DNA from: Acheta domesticus
Taxonomy: Eukaryota; Arthropoda; Insecta; Orthoptera; Gryllidae
Length of the DNA stretch: 64,000 bases
Reading direction: 5' to 3'
Assembly: GCA_031308135.1 (NCBI GenBank)
Contig: JAHLJT010004567.1
Coordinates: forward strand, 135,918,991 to 135,982,990
Shown here: positions 58,306 to 64,000 of the stretch, in pieces
Position numbering within the stretch: the stretch's first letter is position 1
Layout of the letters: each line of letters opens with the position of its first letter
Notes under the pieces: model-generated
Database searches by the model: none
Told to the model about the DNA's origin: nothing
What the model saw: only the letters and a program-made list of their open reading frames with translations
Program-made: the position numbers and the translations under genes

Positions 58306-59630
58306 CCGATGAAATTCATCTGGGAGATCCTCGGTTTTGTTCCTGTTGTAATGAACACCATCAAGAAAACTTTTCACTCGCAGTAGCTATTAATATTATT
58401 AGTTCGATGAGCGACAATTACCAACAAAAATTTATACATCGTTCGCCTCACCCAATACTTTATATCCCAGCATTAAAAACGCCTTTTTCTGTTGCGAGAA
58501 ATCATTCGTAATCGCGAATTTTGTGGCACAAACGATGACGTATTAGCATTTTGTGGCACGAATGATTGCGTCATCACACGTTTAGCCAATCGCAGCGAGA
58601 GAATCGTGGGGTGGTAAAGAGAACGGGGCAGCCGACCACCGTTTTCTCGCTCAGATGTCAAATACAGACACACAGTTTTGGTTCGTTTTTGTCGTTTAAA
58701 AACAATGCCCGAAACGTCGTAAGAAAGTTGTTTCGAAAAATTAAGTTTGATTCTCTCACAAATTTATAATGCTGTTATACAAAAAATATCATATGCAACT
58801 CCTTTATAATGTTACTTTACTGCACTCGTACAAATTTGAAAACTGGCTCCTAAAGATTGTTTTCAAAACATGAACTCACGCAATAAAACTTAACATTATG
58901 AACTAATTGCATATATTATTATTTTCTAATACATTGTCTTTTACGAAAAACATAAATAAAAAATAATACTATTTTAAATAGCCGCTAGTAAAAGCTGTTC
59001 TTTCACTAGCGGATATTTAAGAGCGTTCAATTACTAAGAGTTCAATTAAGGGTGTTCAATTATTACGTTGCTGACCTTAATATATCCTTAGATGGTTCGT
59101 ATACTTCACGAAAAATACTTAAATGTACTTGAAAGTCAATAAAACTTTCTAAAAATGGTGTATGACACACGTAGTAAAAGTGACATTTTATTGCGTGAGT
59201 AGGAAAGGTTGTGACACAAGACAGGTCAAGTGGTTCAATGCTACGGGCAAAATAAAATCACTTTTACCACCATAAATAACTATTGTTGGCATAGGCACAC
59301 TGATGCAATACTCTCTTGCCACATAACACGTGTGTAAACGGCCAAGTGAGACTTTTGATCTGTGCCTAATAAATGTGACTTTTTGCATTAAAATTGTCAA
59401 GATCAATTTTTTAAATGTGTGTACTACAATACTGAGTGAATTTTGTGTATTCAATGCCACAGGTAGGTGTCACTGTTAGACAATAGTCTCCGACTGGGAT
59501 TGTAAAACATTCGCGAGGAAGGCAGATAGAAGAAGTGAATAATTGTTATTTTTAATCGTGTTGAAATCACCGCGGAATATGATTTCGGAACATACAGATG
59601 GCAATGGAACACCGTCTGAACACTGACTGA
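58306..59630. other. Spacer
   Basis: A short direct repeat ATTTTGTGGCAC(A/G)AA at about 58518 and 58548. Nothing else recognised. Confidence 0.4.
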
Positions 59631-59631
59631 A

Positions 59632-60620
59632 TACCTTTTTACTTTCTTGCTACGCAGCAGAGAAAAAGTTACGTAATGCCACGCGGAAAACGGCGATTAT
59701 TCGGCAGAAAAAAACTTATTACTTGACCCTTGTAACGAAAAAGTGGATAAATCCAGTTGCTAAATTTAGGGGGAAAACCCTGTAACACGTGGTGTAGCCA
59801 GAATTCATATTTTGTGGGTCCTTGAAAACGAAAAATTGATGACGACAAAACTGTCTGTTCGTCCGTCTGTCCGTCCGCCCGTCCGTCCGTCCGTCGGTCC
59901 GTCCGTCCGCCCGTCCGTCCGTCCGTCCGTCCGTCTGTCCGTCCGTCTGTCCGTCCGTCTGTCCGTCCGTCTGTCCGTCTGTCCGTCTGTCCGTCCGTCT
60001 GTCCGTCCGTCTGTACGTCCGTCTGTACGTCCGTCTGTACGTCCGTCTGTACGTCCGTCTGTACGTCCGTCTGTACGTCCGTCTGTACGTCCGTCTGTAC
60101 GTCCGTCTGTACGTCCGTCTGTCCGTCTGTGTACAGTGCAATTAGCTAAGCCATTCAGCCGATTTTCTCTAAAATTGATGTCATTTCCCAATCGATCTGG
60201 CTGATGTCGCGGCCCCTTGATTTTCATATCGATTGTTTTAATTTTGGGAGGTACTTTATATGAAGTCCTCGAATATTCTCAAAATTTAAAAAGTGGCTCC
60301 ATCGTTTTTTATGAAATTTTGTTGTTGAATATTGTGAAGGACGTTTAAGAGAATGATACAGGTCGCACGTTCGTTGAAAACCTCAATTTGTCGAAAATTG
60401 TGAAAGTTCAAAATGTTTTCGGTGTCTTCCTACAACTCAACATATTGAAGATAGAGATTTTCCTCTGCATTAAATATGTTTCTTAAAGATATATTTTGAA
60501 GTATGATCATGTACAATTTTTCTATAATTTGGGTTCTTCCCGCGTAATTGTGCTTGAAAATGCGGGCGAAAAAGTACATTATGTTTTAGCACCACTGGTT
60601 TAAGTTAGTAACGCCTACAT
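59632..60620 (-). mobile_element. Rep-A family copy with microsatellite array
   Basis: Hairpin end (ACTTTCTTGCTACGCAGCAG..GAGAAAAAGT), CGGCGATTATTCGGCAGAA, AACGAAAAAGTGGATAAATCC and AACACGTGGTGTAGCCAGAA. The array 59853-60133 follows, then GCCATTCAGCCGATTTTCTC, TGTGAAGGACGTTTAAGAG and GTGTCTTCCTACAACTC. Confidence 0.68.
59853..60133 (+). repeat. CCGT-derived array with a 12-bp higher-order unit
   Basis: The left part mixes CCGT with CCGC and CTGT variants. From 60007 to 60114 the 12-base unit CCGTCTGTACGT repeats nine times exactly, then reverts to CTGTCCGT. The ORFs across it are artefacts. Confidence 0.95.
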
Positions 60621-61229
60621 TTCATGTTGAATTAATAATAGGTTACTGCGCCATGTTTGCCCTCTGTGTATTAATGAGAAACCTATGTTTTATGTAATGA
60701 ACATTTATCATCCTCAATAATATTACTAATGACCTTTAGAAATAACGGGATGATTAAATGCAGTATTACATTATAGACTCTAAATAAGATTTTTCTTGCG
60801 TTTTCTACACATTCCAGTAGACTGAAAGATTTTGTGCAATGTGCAGATGAATCGATATTGCTTATAGGCAGCGGAGCGCCGCCAGCTGCTAAGATGACAT
60901 GACAGCGCCGCACCAAGCGCTTCGGTGGAGGGAAACATTCCAGTTTGTTTACATTCACTTTATTTTCTCGGTGGATGGAGAATAGACTATCTGTTCATTC
61001 GCAACTACGGATAATATTGATTATAGTAGGAGTCTCAAATATACTAAGAAGTCTTTCTGGGAAATCTATCATTCTGCCCGATTCTTTTTACTTTCTTTTT
61101 ACGAATACTTGGTCTTTTTCCTATTTTTTCCTTTCCCTTTTCCATTTTCTATTTCTACTTCTTTTATACTTGAATATTGTGCAATACAGCAGCATTGTAC
61201 AATAAGTATTCTAATGATGAAAGAAATAG
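60621..61229. other. Spacer
   Basis: Nothing recognised. Confidence 0.4.
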
Positions 61230-61990
61230 TGCCATACTTCAACAGAATACACGTTTTGTGAGGCCTTGGTCTAAAAAAGTAATTATTTCTTGCCGCAGTA
61301 TGCAGTTAATTTCTCAAATACGTACCATAGAGAGAATCCAAATCGCCATTCCATTTGTGGACAACACTTGCGCCTAAACCATACTTCGGATTTTCACCAA
61401 TTTGATATTCACAATCGATGCCATGGTCCAACGAATTAAAAACGAAAATTTTAATTTTTTTTAAGCTCTTACCTTTTCAAAACTTCTCCAAAAATAGCTC
61501 CAATTAAAAAAATATTTTGTTCTAATAGATACTTGTACGCTTAATGGCGAGGGTCCGATATTCATTCAAACCTCTGAATATCTGAAAATTAAAATGTTTT
61601 CGAAGCAAGAATACCTCTACAATATTGAAGATTTATTTTTACTACTATGTATCCTTTATATTTTGATCGTAATTAATGTCGGCGTATAACGTTTGACAAA
61701 AGTACAAGAAGTTTGAACCTTATTTTGAATTAAATTTTAAAAAATACGTTAACTAGTTTTTTCTATTAAATGGCCACAAATTTTTATTATTTTTTAGTAA
61801 ATAGATTAATATTTTCTTAATAATACGGCTTATTAATAAAGGTCTTTTTTTCATTAAAAGTTCTCGAATTCTGAAAATTTGGAAAAAGTTCTTTTTTTTC
61901 GAAATTGCTTTACACCTTCATTATTGAACCCAATTGTTTCCAACTATGATATGTATTCCTTCATATTAGATTTTTAAATGATTCCATAAT
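61230..61990 (-). mobile_element. Degenerate Rep-A-like sequence
   Basis: GACAACACTTGCGCCTAAACC near 61360 matches the 56822-56842 block of the copy carrying the giant array. Later AATATTGAAGATTTATTTTT and repeated TCGAAATT/TTGAAAA words resemble the family body. Ends are not defined. Confidence 0.4.
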
Positions 61991-63590
61991 AATTTTTACA
62001 AATACTGATATTTTCCGTATAAATTCAAGCGGCGAAATTATAGAAATCTCTTCTCTCGTGTACCGTATCGTTTAATATCATTTAATCCTTTTTCCAATAC
62101 CAGTGCTATATACATAATTTGTATCAGTAGTAAAATTAATTTTCCAAATATAAAATAAAATTGTTTAATTCTCTCGAAAATAAAAATTTGGTGTTTTTTT
62201 TTTCAAAAACAAGGCAATGAATGGAAGCTTACTTAGCTTTAATGTGTAAAATTTGAATTGATTGTTTTGTGTCCACACTTTAACATAATATAGACTGACC
62301 AGTGTTAAGTTTTCTTGCAACTGTTGCTCTTCATGATTCTTAAAAGAGTAGTTTATAACGTAAATCACTAATAATGAAATGACAGAATCAATATTCACAC
62401 ATTACAGTACGGTATTTCTTTGCATATATTTCCAATAGTATTAGTTAACAAACCAAAGGACCCAACTGCTCAACTGCCCAGCAAGTAAAACTATAAAGCA
62501 CGATGAACTAAGATATTTGGAGACAAATTTGTAATCCAATTAGGCACGGGTCAGTCGAATCTGAGCGAAGAGCCTAAAATATGAACTTCCCAGAATAATG
62601 ACTTTAATTAATCATCTCCCCTGATGAAACCGGTTCTGAATTGTCATAAATTAATTTTCTCGGATTTGATTATAATGTTACAGGCTTTAAATAAATTTTA
62701 TTGAATGAAAGGATGAGTTGTGTACTGTTGTAAGTCACAGTTTTCAATTCTGCGGATTACAGACGATAGTTTATGAGCAGTTCACTACCAACTCAATACA
62801 TACATTTTTCATTCTACTCAGCCAGCGAGATAACACCTTACTTGTTTTCTCGATTCTTTATTGATTTAATTTTCCACTAAACAGGAAATGAGCTGTACCT
62901 TAAAACAGCTGTTGTGTGAGTTACGATTATCTCACATTAACCTATTTATACAGTTGATTTAATAGTTAAAAGCAAAAAATGTGAATTTAATGTATTTAGG
63001 GATACTTTGAAACAAATTTTCGGCATTACTATTACGGAATATTCGAAGAAAGAACGTTTCCTGGATATACAGATTCGCCCCTTGAGGTAGTGTTTTTTTC
63101 CTCTCTCCATGTAGACCTTTCTTCGAATCCAACTATAATGGCTACCAATCCACTTCTGTCGCAACTTATTCGGGCTGAGTAATTTCAGACAAAGTATTAA
63201 CATTTGATCAAAAATTCATTTTCATATTTCCAATAAATATTTCCTCTACCATATCGCCATCAGAGCCATGGATATCCGTAGTGAACGTTTTTTTATACTT
63301 TTAAATCCTTTGTAACATGAATCACAATGCCAAAATGGGCACTAATAAAAAAAACAATTATTCCCTCAAATCATATTTCATCAACTAAGATTGAGTGGTG
63401 TACAATAAAAATATAGTAAGAGTGGGAAACCAGTTAATAATTTGAATGAGAATCATTGTTCAAAACGTTTGTGCATTGCATTGTGGCGAACACGCTGGTG
63501 CAGATGCGAGTTTCGTTTCTTAACATACGATGGACTTTAACACGAATACAATAGTAAAAAAACATAAATGTATTACCACAATTTATGAGA
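61991..63590. other. AT-rich spacer
   Basis: Nothing recognised. Confidence 0.45.
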
Positions 63591-63598
63591 AAACATGG

Positions 63599-64000
63599 CT
63601 ATTGTTTCAAATAATCGCCGTGAAGTTTCAGAGATGTGTCTTATCTGCCGATAAGCTTCTCGACGAACATTCCCACCAGTGATGTATGACAGACCTGTAC
63701 TTTGTTTAGAAGCTCCACATTGGCCTGGAAGCTATGGTCTCATAGCCATTTCTTCAATTCGACAATGAGATGAAAATCACTCGCAGTTAAGTCGGAGCTA
63801 TTCAACGCGTGATCAAACATATCCCATATGCTCCGAGAGTTCTTATTCCAGCAGCACTGTGAGAGCGAACTTTGTCATGAATGAAGACCTCGCCAGAAGT
63901 CACAAGTCAGAATTCGTCTTGTTTCGGTTGGAGGTTTACACGATATGCTCGACTCGTTCTTTAGACTTTCAACTGCACTTTTCCTCTCTCTTCGCAGAAA
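63599..64000 (-). pseudogene. Decayed mariner transposase, C-terminal half, cut by the window edge
   Basis: On the minus strand the frame shows VFIHDKVRSHSAAGIRTL (the second catalytic aspartate, where functional members read D.ARPH). After breaks it continues as SSDLTASDFHLIVELKKWL (equivalent of the YSPDLAPSDFHLF motif, with the third catalytic aspartate), VEKLIGR, DTSLKLHGDYL and a stop at 63599-63601. Order and spacing match mariner-family (DDE/D) transposases, usually about 340-350 residues. Several stops and frameshifts show it is dead. The N-terminal half lies beyond 64000. Confidence 0.85.

Overview
The window looks like intron and intergenic DNA from a large, AT-rich, repeat-loaded arthropod genome. 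The only well supported host gene is a neprilysin-like (M13) metallopeptidase on the + strand. Two exons are visible, at 19831-19992 and 34390-34473, joined by a 14.4 kb intron, and the rest of that gene lies outside what I can recognise. An insect is most likely, and a large-genome (polyneopteran type) insect fits the long introns and the mix of relics: jockey and CR1-like LINEs, hAT, piggyBac, mariner and tRNA-derived SINEs. The species cannot be fixed from the sequence. There is no prokaryotic organisation: no operons, no ribosome binding sites and no CRISPR.

Layout. 1-8.3 kb: AT-rich spacer holding a 1.2 kb hAT-type element (2841-4029, perfect 8-bp target duplication), a very GC-rich minisatellite (about 5500-5840) and a tRNA-headed repeat with T-arm-like tandem units (about 6020-6390). 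8.3-16.6 kb: a second hAT-type element (8292-9164), a CAC-rich minisatellite, two copies of a ~530 bp tRNA-derived SINE (called S1 here) and unannotated spacer. 16.6-22.4 kb: several copies of a dispersed family (called Rep-A here) surrounding the first peptidase exon. 22.8-24.0 kb: a degraded intronless pseudogene of an uncharacterised, repeat-associated insect protein family. 25-28.5 kb: complex tandem repeats, a Helitron-like segment and a purine-rich minisatellite. 29-34 kb: an S1 SINE with target duplication, a Rep-A copy, a piggyBac-type element with TTAA at both ends (31158-32053) and a further S1 copy. 34.4 kb: the second peptidase exon, followed at once by a jockey-type LINE fragment. 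36.9-37.2 kb: a short hAT-type MITE with perfect 8-bp duplication. 37.9-39.9 kb: a direct tandem pair of ~1 kb units with a large palindrome at the unit junction and coding-like remnants. 40.6-46.8 kb: S1, a second SINE family with target duplication (42891-43256), Rep-A, a CR1-like LINE end and a candidate terminal exon on the minus strand. 50.7-53.2 kb: a palindromic MITE, then a repeat duplicated in direct orientation whose first copy is split by a piggyBac-type element and whose second copy preserves the empty TTAA site. 54.9-57.3 kb: two tail-to-tail Rep-A copies, one carrying about 546 bp of uninterrupted CCGT repeats. 59.6-64 kb: another Rep-A copy with a CCGT-derived higher-order array, AT-rich spacer, and a decayed mariner transposase running off the right edge.

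The peptidase exons are the only part with a clear cellular role: a membrane or secreted zinc endopeptidase that cleaves small peptides. Almost everything else is selfish DNA in different stages of decay. Its main value is structural: target duplications, an internal empty-site control, and a microsatellite that sits at the same place in many copies of one family.
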